DNA of 64,000 bases from an uncultured Hyphomonadaceae bacterium (GCA_913058335.1 CAJXPX010000015.1:23790-87789), one strand, 5' to 3'. Counted from the first letter of the stretch, positions 46,187 to 55,976 are shown. Numbers and translations: made by a program. The notes: generated by a model from the sequence alone, not told the origin.

Positions 46187-47344
46187 CTAAAAGGCAATCT
46201 GGAGACGTCCCATCAATGCGTCTGCACTTTCATCGACGCCGTTTCTGTTCGGCTTCGCGTCGGCTTTGATATAATTACCCATAAGGCGAACATTTTCGTT
46301 GATGTACCAATTCACGCCGACGGAATAATTGGTTTGCTTGCCGCCCGTTATCAATGCATCGCTCAAGTCCAATGTGCTAACACGCGCTGCGACTTCGACG
46401 GCGCCATATTTTCCGCGCGGCCGGATAGCCCCAAAAGTTCCGCTATTGGAACTATAGCGCTGACGCTCACCTGTCACGACATAGGCGGTTTCGATTGACG
46501 CGCCGCTATAGCTCGGGTCCCCAATGGCGGGCGCGTCGTTCTGGCGGGCAATATATTGCCCTTTCACCATAAACGGCCCCTGCATATAGCCGGCCTCAGC
46601 ATTGTAATTTGTGTAGGCTTCGACATCTGGTTGCGTTCCAGTGCGGATCAGTGTCACGCCGGACAATCCAAATTCCGGTTGGGCGCTCACTCGTGAGGGT
46701 TCAAGATCTTTGAGTTGCCGGTGTTCTATCGCGCCCGCCAGGTGGACGGCGCGGCGACGTTCCTTGATCGGCGCATAAACAACACGCCCAACGACACTTT
46801 CACCTTCATCTGTTGCGCGGATCGGGTCCTGATCAATTGGGTCACCGAAATAGCCGCCCGTAACAGACCAATTGTCACCGCGGTAGCTGACCTGTCCGCC
46901 GACGGCAAAATTGGGAGCAAGGGCGGATGGCAGGCCGCGTTCCATGAGCTTTATATTATTTGAACTCATCATGTCTTCGCCGTTAAACGGAACGATCATT
47001 TGTCCGGCCTTGATCGAGACATTATCAACGCCGCGATACTCCACCCAGGCATTCTTCCAGCCTGTACTCAATCCGCCAACATCGTGATCAAGTTTGACGC
47101 GAAAATCATCTGCCACGGTAAGCGTCGCATTGATCCGAAACCGCCTGATATCCGATTTGCTCGGAATGAGCGTGATGTCATCATTGACGCTGACGGTGTC
47201 GGCATGAAGCCGTCCGCCAAACACGAGTTCGAAATTATCACCCTCGATTGTGACGCCGTCCTTATCGGCCCTGACGTCTTGTGCTTGCGCCATAGGGGCA
47301 AGCAGAGCTGCCCCTGCAACGCCCAGGCAAAGTATTGTTCTCAT
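46187..47344 (-). CDS. OprO/OprP-type (phosphate-selective-like) porin
   Basis: A 385-aa outer membrane porin. The signal peptide (MRTILCLGVAGAALLAPMAQAQ) starts at 47344. The mature part has the porin O/P features RRFRINATLTVADDFRVKLD, KAGQMIVPF and alternating aromatic strands to a C-terminal phenylalanine (LMGRLQIAF). The family passes phosphate or other anions. Its ATG overlaps the stop of the hydrolase gene by one base, and it ends the four-gene leftward operon. Confidence 0.87.
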   Translation of the reverse strand: MRTILCLGVAGAALLAPMAQAQDVRADKDGVTIEGDNFELVFGGRLHADTVSVNDDITLIPSKSDIRRFRINATLTVADDFRVKLDHDVGGLSTGWKNAWVEYRGVDNVSIKAGQMIVPFNGEDMMSSNNIKLMERGLPSALAPNFAVGGQVSYRGDNWSVTGGYFGDPIDQDPIRATDEGESVVGRVVYAPIKERRRAVHLAGAIEHRQLKDLEPSRVSAQPEFGLSGVTLIRTGTQPDVEAYTNYNAEAGYMQGPFMVKGQYIARQNDAPAIGDPSYSGASIETAYVVTGERQRYSSNSGTFGAIRPRGKYGAVEVAARVSTLDLSDALITGGKQTNYSVGVNWYINENVRLMGNYIKADAKPNRNGVDESADALMGRLQIAF

Positions 47345-48219
47345 TATTCCGCTCCTTCTTGATTTGGAATGAGCCAATCGAAGACCAAATCCCCCAATTG
47401 GTATTTCTGAACACACCGGCCAAAATCATGCTTGGCCTTTTTGATGATGTGAAAATCGATGTCGGCCTCAATGCCGCGCGTTTTCGCCGCGTCTTGCATT
47501 GCTGAGGTCCAGTTTCGCGCGCGCTCGACGCGCGTATAGCCCTGCACCTTGTCGATCCGCTTGCCCGTTTTCAGGGATGCGTCGCGGTCAATGTCCCGTC
47601 CGCCGACCAGTACGCGGGTCGGACGGGCGAGAAGTCCGTCAATATCCAGAGGTCGGTCAGCTAAGACCTTGGAAGGAGCCAGTCCAAGTGGATAAGCTGC
47701 CTTCAGATCCGGCATGGTGAACCAGCCTGCAGCCATCAAGACCAAGCGGTTCACGCGGGAAGGCCGCATCAGGCTATAGCGGTGGGCAAATTGCGCGCCG
47801 CCAGAAAATCCAAAGAGATTGATCTGGCTGGTGTCGATGCCAAAGCGGTGACTGACATCAATCAGCATCCGGTCCAGAGCGTCCGCCGGGCAGGTTTCAC
47901 CCTCGCGCAACTCAAGACGTTGATAATGTTTGTGAGCAGATTTGGAAAAGAGCGGAGCAATGAGCACAGCGCCTTTCTCTTCTGCGTAGCTGGCAAGCCG
48001 GAAGGCATGTTCGGCTGCATTGCGTGTCCAGCCATGGATCGCCATGACCGGGGCGACGCCGGGCGCAGCCATCGCCGGCTGAAATATGAAATAGGGCAAG
48101 CGTCCGGACGAAGCGTCATAGACAGAGATGATACGCCCCTTCCATTGGGCCGCGTCTGCTATGCCTTCAAGCGGTTCAGCGATACGTGCGATTTCACTGG
48201 CAGGTATTGAGGATGTCAT
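47344..48219 (-). CDS. Alpha/beta hydrolase (esterase/depolymerase-like)
   Basis: A 291-aa cytosolic hydrolase, with the nucleophile serine in LFGFSGGAQFAHRYS, an oxyanion-type MAIHGWTRNAAEH and a late histidine in KKAKHDFGRCV that could complete the triad. The fold resembles polyhydroxybutyrate depolymerase-type esterases. No signal peptide. It is coupled to the ABC transporter upstream (ATGA) and the porin downstream. Substrate unknown; it may process whatever the neighbouring transporter handles. Confidence 0.8.
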   Translation of the reverse strand: MTSSIPASEIARIAEPLEGIADAAQWKGRIISVYDASSGRLPYFIFQPAMAAPGVAPVMAIHGWTRNAAEHAFRLASYAEEKGAVLIAPLFSKSAHKHYQRLELREGETCPADALDRMLIDVSHRFGIDTSQINLFGFSGGAQFAHRYSLMRPSRVNRLVLMAAGWFTMPDLKAAYPLGLAPSKVLADRPLDIDGLLARPTRVLVGGRDIDRDASLKTGKRIDKVQGYTRVERARNWTSAMQDAAKTRGIEADIDFHIIKKAKHDFGRCVQKYQLGDLVFDWLIPNQEGAE

Positions 48220-49853
48220 GCGGCCGTCTCCGTGAGTTCGGCATGCCCATTATTCAGACGCCAGTGAAGCGTGGAATGTTTTAACAAGGCCGGGTTATGG
48301 GTCGTGATAAGAAGCGTGCCTTCATATTCACGAATAATGTTGTTCAGGATCTCAAGACCGGCTTCATCAAGATGGCTATCAGGCTCATCCAGGAGAAGAA
48401 CGGGCGGATTCCCGAGTAAGGCGCGGGCCAGAATAATCCGCATACGTTGCCCGGTACTCAAATTGGAGCCGCCTTCCATGACGGGCGTGTCGAGCCAATA
48501 GGGCGATTCAGGGTTAAGCCCGTCCATCCCGCACCGCGCAGCCGCCTCATAAATATCATCCTCGCTCGCTGTTTTCGAGCCATAGGATATATTTGACCCG
48601 ATGGAGCCGCGCAGAAGCGGCAGGGTCGGAGAGGCAATTGAAATAGACCGCCTGAGCTGGCCCGTTTTGACCTGCCTGACATCGCGCCCATCAATCAGAA
48701 CCCGGCCGCGATTGGGTTCGATTAAACGCAGCGCCAGCAGCAGCAAGGTGGATTTTCCGGCGCCATTAGGCCCCGTAATCAGGACCCGGCCGCCAGCGGG
48801 AGCCTCTCCGGAGAAATTGTCCAGTGAGCCTGCCACGCTGACCTGATCATAGGTCAATCGACCTTCAACCTGCTTGAGTGACTTTGGCGTTTCGGCGGCT
48901 TTGATAATGGGGCCTTTGCGCAGGAGGTTTTCGGTCTTCTCCAGCGAAATCGCATAGCTTTTTCGGTATTCATAAACCCGGCCAAAATCAAACAGGCTCG
49001 GCGTAATCAGAGACAAGATACCGAGGGCCGCCATGATTTGACCGGTTGTCGCCATTTGGTTTTGAACAAGCAGCGTGCCTGCGATCACCGAGACTGTCAG
49101 TGACAGGCCAACCACGACGTAGATCATCGCCCGAAAAGTTCCGATCGCGCTCGCGCGCGCAATCATAGCGCGCTTGAGACTTTTGGTTTGGCGTTTGACT
49201 TTTTTGTGCTCATTATTGCGCTGGGCGAAGGCCTGGACGAGGATCATATGTTCGAGTTTTTCAGTGAGATTGGCCGCGATATTTGCGCGGCGCCTGCGCG
49301 ATTCCCGCATCGTATGATCAATCGACCGGCCCATCAGCATGGCGCCAATCGTTCCCAAACCAATCAGCGCAAAGAGCAAACCGCCAAGCACGGGATTCAT
49401 AATCGTCAGCGCTGACATAGCCCCGATCAGAACAACCCCCGAAACGGCAAGCCGGGCAATTCCAAGCGTGACCCATTGGCGAAGGGCGGTCAGATCATTG
49501 ACAAATCTGAGCAGTACAAAACCTTTACGGGTTTCGCCAAGCGCGCGGGCCGATAGCTGGCTGACATGCTGGAAGACGTCCAGACGAATATCGGCCACAT
49601 AATCCTGCCCCATCGTTTCGGCATCAATCCGCTCGCGGCGTTTAAGCCAGCCAATAGCGAGTGACGCGGCCGTCATAATCAACGCATTTCGCCAAACTTG
49701 CGGAGCCTGATCAGGGGTCATTAACCCGTCGATCATGATCTGCATGACAGAGGCAATCGCAACCATGGCAGCCGCCTGGACAAATCCATTCAGTATCAAA
49801 GCAGCCAGGCGCCACTTACGTTCACGCGTGAAGAGCTTAGGCAGATTTCGCAA
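48216..49853 (-). CDS. ABC transporter, fused permease and ATP-binding domain
   Basis: A 545-aa half-transporter. Residues 1-320 form six helices of an ABC exporter-like domain. The ATPase has Walker A GPNGAGKSTLLLLAL near residue 355, signature LSTGQRMRIILARALL and Walker B VLLLDEPDSHLDE. The H-loop follows in LLITTHNPAL. The type I exporter fold is most compatible with export, probably as a homodimer. It overlaps the P-loop gene upstream by 17 bases. Confidence 0.88.
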   Translation of the reverse strand: MRNLPKLFTRERKWRLAALILNGFVQAAAMVAIASVMQIMIDGLMTPDQAPQVWRNALIMTAASLAIGWLKRRERIDAETMGQDYVADIRLDVFQHVSQLSARALGETRKGFVLLRFVNDLTALRQWVTLGIARLAVSGVVLIGAMSALTIMNPVLGGLLFALIGLGTIGAMLMGRSIDHTMRESRRRRANIAANLTEKLEHMILVQAFAQRNNEHKKVKRQTKSLKRAMIARASAIGTFRAMIYVVVGLSLTVSVIAGTLLVQNQMATTGQIMAALGILSLITPSLFDFGRVYEYRKSYAISLEKTENLLRKGPIIKAAETPKSLKQVEGRLTYDQVSVAGSLDNFSGEAPAGGRVLITGPNGAGKSTLLLLALRLIEPNRGRVLIDGRDVRQVKTGQLRRSISIASPTLPLLRGSIGSNISYGSKTASEDDIYEAAARCGMDGLNPESPYWLDTPVMEGGSNLSTGQRMRIILARALLGNPPVLLLDEPDSHLDEAGLEILNNIIREYEGTLLITTHNPALLKHSTLHWRLNNGHAELTETAA

Positions 49854-50904
49854 AACCGAGGCTTTCCGTTTTGTGCGCGCTACGCAGGCAAATATTCAGG
49901 CCGTTGTCATCCTTGAGCATGCGCTCGAGTGAGAAGACTTCAACCCCGGAGGTTTGAGCAAGTTCTTGCGCAGCTAGAGGTGACGCCGTCACAGCGCCGG
50001 ATACCGCGCTCGGTTCAAGACCAAGATCGCGGAGGTACTGCACGCCGGCCATGCCGGACATGGGATCAGAGGCGGCAAACACAACACTATCCAATCGAGC
50101 CCTAAATCCTGGCGACGCCAATAGTCCTGCGGTCTCTTTTTGATACAATCCATCGGCAATTTCGATGATGATCAAATCAACCTCTGTCCCTGCCGCGCCG
50201 ATGAGTGTGGTCAACAGGTCTTCAAGATCAGGAATAGCGACATCTACCGTTGTCGCATATCCACCATCGGTAAAGTCGAAAACAGGATCGATCCCGCTAT
50301 CTATATATTTCCAGAGATCGCCGCCGGACCCTGTGCCCGTCAGTTTTATCGCGCAGGGACGCAGGCCACCGCGAAGCGCCATCCGCCCCAACTCGGCAAC
50401 AGTTGTCGTCTTTCCGGCATTCATGCTTGATCCGACCACGCAAATAATGTGCGGGTCCTTTTGATGCAGTACTTGAGCAGGCTTTATTGAAAAATCGCGC
50501 AAATTCAGAATGCCGCCGACGGGATCTGTGAGTAATCCAATGGGCGTGATTTGGGTCGGTACGCGCGTTTTGGCGTGCCGCGTGATCATTTTTGACGCTA
50601 TCCCGCCCGCCGCGACCATCTGGCAAGGTTCCAATGAGCTTGGCACAATAGAATGAAATTGATCTGTGGCGTAACGGGCCCCAAAGGCGAGCAGCACCTC
50701 ATCGCCAGGATTTAAATAAGCGCGCCGCCCCGTCGGAAGCTCCAGTCGGCTATGATGCCCGAGACGATCAATTCGTGCCAGACAGAGATCGCCGGCACAT
50801 GGGACCGTATTCGTAAGCGACGCTGCGCGGCTAAGATCAATGCGCCGGGTGACGAAAGAGCGTTTGGCCGCAGAAAGTCGGCGTGAAAATTTTGTATCTG
50901 ACAT
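49837..50904 (-). CDS. DUF1611-like P-loop protein
   Basis: A 355-aa protein with a beta-rich N-terminal domain and a C-terminal NTP-binding domain. Walker A is GSSMNAGKTTT near residue 165, followed by CAIKLTGTGSGGDLW and DLIIIEIADGLYQKE, a layout like that of DUF1611, MobB and BioD-type NTPases. It is the first gene of the leftward operon with the ABC transporter, hydrolase and porin. What it phosphorylates or ligates is not known. TTCAG repeats lie upstream. Confidence 0.68.
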   Translation of the reverse strand: MSDTKFSRRLSAAKRSFVTRRIDLSRAASLTNTVPCAGDLCLARIDRLGHHSRLELPTGRRAYLNPGDEVLLAFGARYATDQFHSIVPSSLEPCQMVAAGGIASKMITRHAKTRVPTQITPIGLLTDPVGGILNLRDFSIKPAQVLHQKDPHIICVVGSSMNAGKTTTVAELGRMALRGGLRPCAIKLTGTGSGGDLWKYIDSGIDPVFDFTDGGYATTVDVAIPDLEDLLTTLIGAAGTEVDLIIIEIADGLYQKETAGLLASPGFRARLDSVVFAASDPMSGMAGVQYLRDLGLEPSAVSGAVTASPLAAQELAQTSGVEVFSLERMLKDDNGLNICLRSAHKTESLGFAKSA

Positions 50905-50946
50905 GGCAGGTCTCCCATTGCTTTGAGGATGTGTTGCCTGCCGGAA

Positions 50947-50973
50947 CTGAAACGAGCCTGAATTTCACATGAA
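50947..50973 (-). promoter_or_regulatory. Response-regulator box of the DUF1611/ABC/hydrolase/porin operon
   Basis: Reading minus, TTCAT (50973-50969), TTCAG (50962-50958) and TTCAG (50951-50947) repeat every 11 bp, 43 bp upstream of the first gene. Confidence 0.6.
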
Positions 50974-51010
50974 ATCTTCTTAAGGAAACGCATGCGTATT
51001 TGTTCCCAAA

Positions 51011-51037
51011 TTCAGCCAGAATTCAGTTCCGATTCAG
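51011..51037 (+). promoter_or_regulatory. Response-regulator box facing right, upstream of 51138
   Basis: Three exact TTCAG units at 51011, 51022 and 51033, back to back with the leftward array at 50947-50973, so one regulator could fire both directions. Confidence 0.65.
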
Positions 51038-51137
51038 GCTCTTGCGCCAAAGAGCTATTGAAAACACCGGATAGGATGAACGCGGACCATCACAACTACC
51101 GCTGCATATTCGGCGTCTGGGTTGGGAGGAAAGCAAT

Positions 51138-51395
51138 ATGCCATCAGAGTCGGAGGTGATCGAATTCATCATTGCCAAAATATTGCCACAGGCCGCGGCG
51201 CAGCCCGCGCAAAGCCCGGATGAAAGTCATTTTTATCTTCTTCGCGCTGCGCGCGACTATGGATATTTGGAACCGTTCTCTGCAGAACTTACAGCGATGA
51301 ACAAAATATTCGCTGACCAGTGCGTTGGAGAAAATCTGGCACGGGATGCCTGGCGCCTGATCTTTGAACATAACTTCGTACAGAACGTAAACTGA
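51138..51395 (+). CDS. Hypothetical 85-aa protein in the response-regulator set
   Basis: An 85-aa soluble, mainly helical protein (VIEFIIAKILPQAAAQPAQ, then ARDYGYLEPFSAELTAMNKIF). A GGGAGGAAAG ribosome site precedes the ATG. Three TTCAG repeats lie 100 bp upstream. I do not recognise a family. It could be expressed with the isochorismatase-like gene 240 bp further on. Confidence 0.6.
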   Translation: MPSESEVIEFIIAKILPQAAAQPAQSPDESHFYLLRAARDYGYLEPFSAELTAMNKIFADQCVGENLARDAWRLIFEHNFVQNVN

Positions 51396-51633
51396 CTTGG
51401 CCAGGGCTTCCTGTCCGAGATCCCTGCTGCTGGCTGCCCCACATCACCGGCAGCGGGGAGCTTTATGTCAAAACCTGCAACTTTGCAGTGATGTCTTGGC
51501 AATGTCACAGCAACACAGACCAATCTCATGATCGTATCACCTATTTTGGTTTTCACGACACCCTTGCCGGAGCAAAATTGCTCAGGGCTGAAGACACTGA
51601 TCTCAATCATCTATCCGAAAGGCGAAGTCTGTA

Positions 51634-52047
51634 ATGCCGTTACCCCCGCGTAATATGATCAACCCTGCAGAGACCGTGTTGATATGCGTGCCGGCCATCA
51701 GCCATGCCCCATCACAGGTGCAATCCGCGCTGCTAACGTCCGGCTTACCCATTCACCATATAATGTCGAAAGACGCCCCTGCGTGGAAGGATCAGGAGCT
51801 TTGGGCGGCATTGGAGCGCCTTGAGGGGCGACAACTTGCCATTCTCGCTCAAGTGCCAGGTCCCTATGAAATTGGTCTTGTGACCATGGCGCTAGAGCGG
51901 GGCTTTCAGGTCTTTTTTGCGTGCTCAGATTTACAGCCCGATGATTTGGGAGCGCAGCGACTGAAACAGATAACGGCCATCATCATGACGGATACGGCCT
52001 TACTAGCTGAAATAGATCTGGCACAGCGTGGCGGTAAGGATGAGTAA
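51634..52047 (+). CDS. Isochorismatase-like half protein, paralogue 2 (no catalytic cysteine)
   Basis: A 137-aa protein aligned with the one at 25765-26172: APAWKDQELWAALE, GRQLAILAQVPGPYEIGLVT and MALERGFQVFFACSDLQ match position by position. As in that protein, the turn carrying the catalytic Cys in YcaC-type hydrolases reads GPYEI. It therefore looks like a non-hydrolase descendant kept in two metal-regulated places of the same element. Function unknown. Confidence 0.6.
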   Translation: MPLPPRNMINPAETVLICVPAISHAPSQVQSALLTSGLPIHHIMSKDAPAWKDQELWAALERLEGRQLAILAQVPGPYEIGLVTMALERGFQVFFACSDLQPDDLGAQRLKQITAIIMTDTALLAEIDLAQRGGKDE

Positions 52048-52113
52048 GCATAGTTGCTGAGCTAGCCTCTTGTGTCTTTGGTCGTCATTCAACACGTCTT
52101 CGACAGCGGCATT

Positions 52114-53964
52114 TCAAACGGGGCCGTTAAGGGCTCGAACGCCTGCGGGAAGCAGCAGGTTTTCCAGCCAGGCAATTGATGCCCCGCGCGCATTACAGCG
52201 GGTGAAAAATGCCCGCTGCATGGCCCGCGTGAAAGCGACGAAAAATGATTTGAGTTCTTCCTCTGAATTAGGCTGCAGGCTCCACCAGCTCTGTCCATCA
52301 AGACCGAGAAATATCATCGTATGAAACTCCAGACCCTTACTCTTATGAACCGTCATGAGCGGGATCTGCCCAATACCAATGAAACGGTCCAATGCTGCGC
52401 TCCAATCTGGTGCGCCCGCAATAGACTCTTGAATCAACGCCACAAAACCGGCCTTGATTCGGGCATAATCGATAGTGCGACCATAGGAAGGCACACTGCG
52501 GCGCAATGCGGTTTCGTCCAGGAAGCGTAAAACCATATCGGTAATCTGAACACTGCTAGCTGGCGTCGGCGCTGCTGCCATCGCCGTGCGCAATTCACCA
52601 ACGCATTTCTCAAGGTCAGATCGAATGGCTTCTCCGCCGAGATCATCGTCAAATTCAATCCCTCGCAAAGTGCATTGCTTTGATACGGCGTCCTGCCAAG
52701 CGTCAGGCGCCTTGGTGCTGGCCCCAAGCCTTAGGAGCGGCAAAACGCATTGGGTCAACTCCTCGGTGAGAATGTCCTGTATCGCCACGCCGCCGACTTG
52801 TCTGGCGACGTTGCGTATCTTCAATCCGCGCGCCTCGAAAATGGGCGCAAACTCTTGCTCAACCGTATCCGCGCGCATTCTGACCAAGAGAGCCACCTCA
52901 TGCGGCTCAATGATGCCGCCTGCAATCTGCTGACCAACCCAATTTGCTACACCTTGGGTTTCTTCCGCCTGCGTCGGATAGGTCCAAATCGCAGACACAT
53001 CGCCGTCAATGTCGCGTCGGGCCTTAGCCTCTGGAACCGGACTGTCAGCATCTATCCGCTGGGCGATGACGTGTTGGATGGCGACCAAATCTTCATGCGA
53101 GCGCCAATTCGACAAGAGTGTAATGGGGACTGTGTGAAAGTCGTTTGCCAAACGCTCAAACCCGTCCGGCATCGCGCCTGCCCAGCCCATAATGCGTTGC
53201 TTATCATCACCGACAGCTGTGAGCTTCGCGTTACTGCGCATGAACGCAGCTTGTAACAATTCATATTGGGCCTCGGTCGTGTCCTGAAACTCGTCAAGAA
53301 ACACGAATGGGTAAGTCTGGCGCAAGGCGCGAATAATTTGCGGGCGCGATCTGAGTAGATAATCGGCCAAACGATTGACCATTGAAAAGGCAAGCCGTGT
53401 GTCTGCCGGATCTCGGTAAGCTTCGGTCCACCAAGCTTCAACCAGCTGTGCCCAATGGGGAGCTAATCCCGCCGCTTCAACTGGAAGTTTTGCATTGGCT
53501 ATGTGCCTGGACAAAGATTGTGTATTCAGATTGCGGCGTCCGTTTCGTTCCAGAAAATCACGGTAATCGTCACCGCGTGGAAAACTAATTTGATAATTCG
53601 CAGACGGCGTGTAAGGCGCGGGAATGGCGGGTCCAAATCGATCAATGAGCGTTTTTGTAAACCCATCAAACGTCATGGAATCGAAGCGGCGCGCCATATC
53701 TTCCGGACACCGCTCTTGCATGCGTTCAGCCAGGTTTTTTGCCGCATCGCGCTTAAAGCTAATCGCTAGAATCCGATATGGTGCCCGGCACAGCCCTGTC
53801 TGCAAAAGATAGGTCGCTTTTTGCGCCAAAAACTCGGTTTTACCCGCCCCGGCGCTGGCTGTAACGCACACGCTTTGTGCCGTCTGTTCCAGCGCCTGCA
53901 TCGCTGCCGGTTCAAGCGCTGCAATACCTTGCGGACGCCAGTCTTGAGCGAGAATATAGGCCAC
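52114..53964 (-). CDS. UvrD/Rep-like DNA helicase, GajB-like subunit of a Gabija-type defence system
   Basis: A 616-aa superfamily 1A helicase. Motif I is VTASAGAGKTEFLAQKAT near residue 40, motif II FVFLDEFQDTTEAQYEL, motif III AVGDDKQRIMGWAGA, and the late TVHKSKGLEFHTMIF motif is present. Start is GTG at 53964, whose first base overlaps the TAG stop of the nuclease gene. Gabija systems pair an OLD-family nuclease (GajA) with a UvrD-like helicase (GajB) in this order, to block phage replication. Both proteins here are longer than the Bacillus ones. Confidence 0.85.
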   Translation of the reverse strand: MAYILAQDWRPQGIAALEPAAMQALEQTAQSVCVTASAGAGKTEFLAQKATYLLQTGLCRAPYRILAISFKRDAAKNLAERMQERCPEDMARRFDSMTFDGFTKTLIDRFGPAIPAPYTPSANYQISFPRGDDYRDFLERNGRRNLNTQSLSRHIANAKLPVEAAGLAPHWAQLVEAWWTEAYRDPADTRLAFSMVNRLADYLLRSRPQIIRALRQTYPFVFLDEFQDTTEAQYELLQAAFMRSNAKLTAVGDDKQRIMGWAGAMPDGFERLANDFHTVPITLLSNWRSHEDLVAIQHVIAQRIDADSPVPEAKARRDIDGDVSAIWTYPTQAEETQGVANWVGQQIAGGIIEPHEVALLVRMRADTVEQEFAPIFEARGLKIRNVARQVGGVAIQDILTEELTQCVLPLLRLGASTKAPDAWQDAVSKQCTLRGIEFDDDLGGEAIRSDLEKCVGELRTAMAAAPTPASSVQITDMVLRFLDETALRRSVPSYGRTIDYARIKAGFVALIQESIAGAPDWSAALDRFIGIGQIPLMTVHKSKGLEFHTMIFLGLDGQSWWSLQPNSEEELKSFFVAFTRAMQRAFFTRCNARGASIAWLENLLLPAGVRALNGPV

Positions 53965-55976
53965 TAAATGTCTTCGCTCAAATGCGATTCAATATGATCT
54001 AGCAGCTTCCCGAGTGACATGGGGCATTTATCATTGAGCTTTTCATCGCTCAGGCGCGCAAGTGCCGCGATATGGCTGGCTGGCTTGCTGCTCTGCATAA
54101 AATGATACGCATACCAAACAAAATCCAGATCATAACTCGGCGGGTAGAGCTCCGGATTACCATTCTTCTTGAGGACCGTCTTTTTACGCGCAGCTTTGGC
54201 TGCATCTGTTGTGCTGGGGCCGTGACCGCCTGGACGATTAACGTGGTAAGCATCTGGAAATGCAAGCGCCATCGCAAAATCAAGATCAATGGGCTCTGAG
54301 AAATAAACATTGTGTTCCCAGAGAGCATACATCCATTCGTCGCCCTCCAAATCTCCATTGCTATAATCGAGCTGGAAATCAGTATCTTCCAAATCGTCCA
54401 GTTCGTCCATGTCGATGGTTTCTTCGACCAGATGGGCCTGCGTTGCGTGCATGGTTTTTCCGATCTCGGCCAGAGATGCGATGACCGAGCGAATGGTGTT
54501 CGGACCACCATGCTGACGCCCAAGGTCAAGGTCTAGTAATGTGGCATAGGGAATATCAAGATCGCTCAATAGGCGCCAAAAATGTGAAACATAGCGCCCG
54601 CCCAGCGGCACGATCGGCACGAAGCTTCGGTCCAGCGACAAACCGCGGGCTTCCGCAAGACGCGGTAAGACTAACTGCTCAGACTCTCCTTCTGCTAGCA
54701 CGACGAAGCGCGCGAAATAAAGCTCGGGGTAAGCGCGCACGGCCAGGCGTATATAGGCTTTAGCGTCAGCGTCATCCTTGGGCAGCGTAAGCGTTTTAAT
54801 ACTGGCTGTTGCACTTGCTTTGTCGAGCTTGAAATAGCGGATACTTTCTGGCTCCACACGCGACAAAATACTGGCGCTGTGACTGGCCATCAGCACTTGC
54901 GCGGTTGGCATGGCGCCAATCTCGGTTGCGAGTTGCATGATCCGCGAAAGGAAAAATGGCGAGAGAGAGTTCTCCGGTTCTTCAATCGCCAAAATCGTAA
55001 GAGGCACTTGTTTCAGCGCTGATTGATCGAAAGGCGATGCATCGTCCTCAAGGGCGAGTGCGTCACGTTCGACTTCGAGTGTCGCCGCGGTTAGAGCAAT
55101 GTGAAAAAGTGATTTTTGGCCGTCGCTGAGGCGTGCCAATTCGCGTTCCTGCTGCGCTTCGTCGGGCCGGAACCTGATTTCAGTTTGCCGAATAAGCTGC
55201 TCAAACCGGTCTTCAATGAGCCGAAACACAGGGTCCGTGTCCGTGTCTGCCGTATGCACTTGTGACCAGCGCCGCTCCAGACGCTCCAGGATGAATGCGA
55301 TAGGCGCTTCACCGCCGAGCGCCGTTTGCACGGTCTCCGCGCTCGCGCTTACGGCGTATTTCAGTTCAGGGGACCATTTTGCGGCTCTCCATAGCCGCGA
55401 CGACAATACAGCTTTGACCTGTTCCTCCGCGCGTCTGACAGCCGGCACATAGATCATTTGCACGGCGCTGCGGTCCGTCGCTGACACCTTTGGGCAGGTT
55501 TCCCAGTCAAAATTATCATCAAGACGCGGTATCCAGCGAATATCTTCTTCAACCGCGCCGTCCGGTGTGCCGTCATCGACCCAGATTGCCTTGAGCCGAA
55601 TACGGACTTTCAAGGCGGCGCCGTCTTCTGAGGCGGCCATCTGTCGCCAGAATTCTGCTACGGCTGGGGTATTTTTATCTGCGCCAGCCTCTGCGCCGTC
55701 ATCACCCAATTCAGGAAATCCGAATATCGCCTCGATAAATAGCGCATCGCCATCCTGATAACCTTCCGCTTCGCGGGAGAGATGAAAATCAGATTTTAAA
55801 ATTGATCGCTGCGCGCGCGTAATTCCAAAAAGGCGCGCCAAGGCGGATAAGGCGGCGGTTTTTCCAGCACCATTGCCGCCAATATATGATGTGACATCTT
55901 CTGCGAATGTAATTTCTTGAGGCTCCGGGCCAAAACACCGGAAATTAGACAGTCGCAGGGAATCTAGCTTCATCAT
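53964..55976 (-). CDS. OLD-family ATP-dependent endonuclease, GajA-like subunit of a Gabija-type defence system
   Basis: A 670-aa class 2 OLD nuclease. The ABC-like ATPase has Walker A GGNGAGKTAALSALARLFG at about residues 33-51 and Walker B LTILAIEEPENSLSPF. The TOPRIM domain follows: acidic VVLAEGESEQLVLPRLAE and the DxD LLDLDLGRQHGG. Class 2 OLD genes are usually paired with a UvrD-like helicase, as here with a one-base overlap. It should cut phage DNA. It lies between ICE cargo and backbone, a usual position for defence cargo. Confidence 0.87.
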   Translation of the reverse strand: MMKLDSLRLSNFRCFGPEPQEITFAEDVTSYIGGNGAGKTAALSALARLFGITRAQRSILKSDFHLSREAEGYQDGDALFIEAIFGFPELGDDGAEAGADKNTPAVAEFWRQMAASEDGAALKVRIRLKAIWVDDGTPDGAVEEDIRWIPRLDDNFDWETCPKVSATDRSAVQMIYVPAVRRAEEQVKAVLSSRLWRAAKWSPELKYAVSASAETVQTALGGEAPIAFILERLERRWSQVHTADTDTDPVFRLIEDRFEQLIRQTEIRFRPDEAQQERELARLSDGQKSLFHIALTAATLEVERDALALEDDASPFDQSALKQVPLTILAIEEPENSLSPFFLSRIMQLATEIGAMPTAQVLMASHSASILSRVEPESIRYFKLDKASATASIKTLTLPKDDADAKAYIRLAVRAYPELYFARFVVLAEGESEQLVLPRLAEARGLSLDRSFVPIVPLGGRYVSHFWRLLSDLDIPYATLLDLDLGRQHGGPNTIRSVIASLAEIGKTMHATQAHLVEETIDMDELDDLEDTDFQLDYSNGDLEGDEWMYALWEHNVYFSEPIDLDFAMALAFPDAYHVNRPGGHGPSTTDAAKAARKKTVLKKNGNPELYPPSYDLDFVWYAYHFMQSSKPASHIAALARLSDEKLNDKCPMSLGKLLDHIESHLSEDI

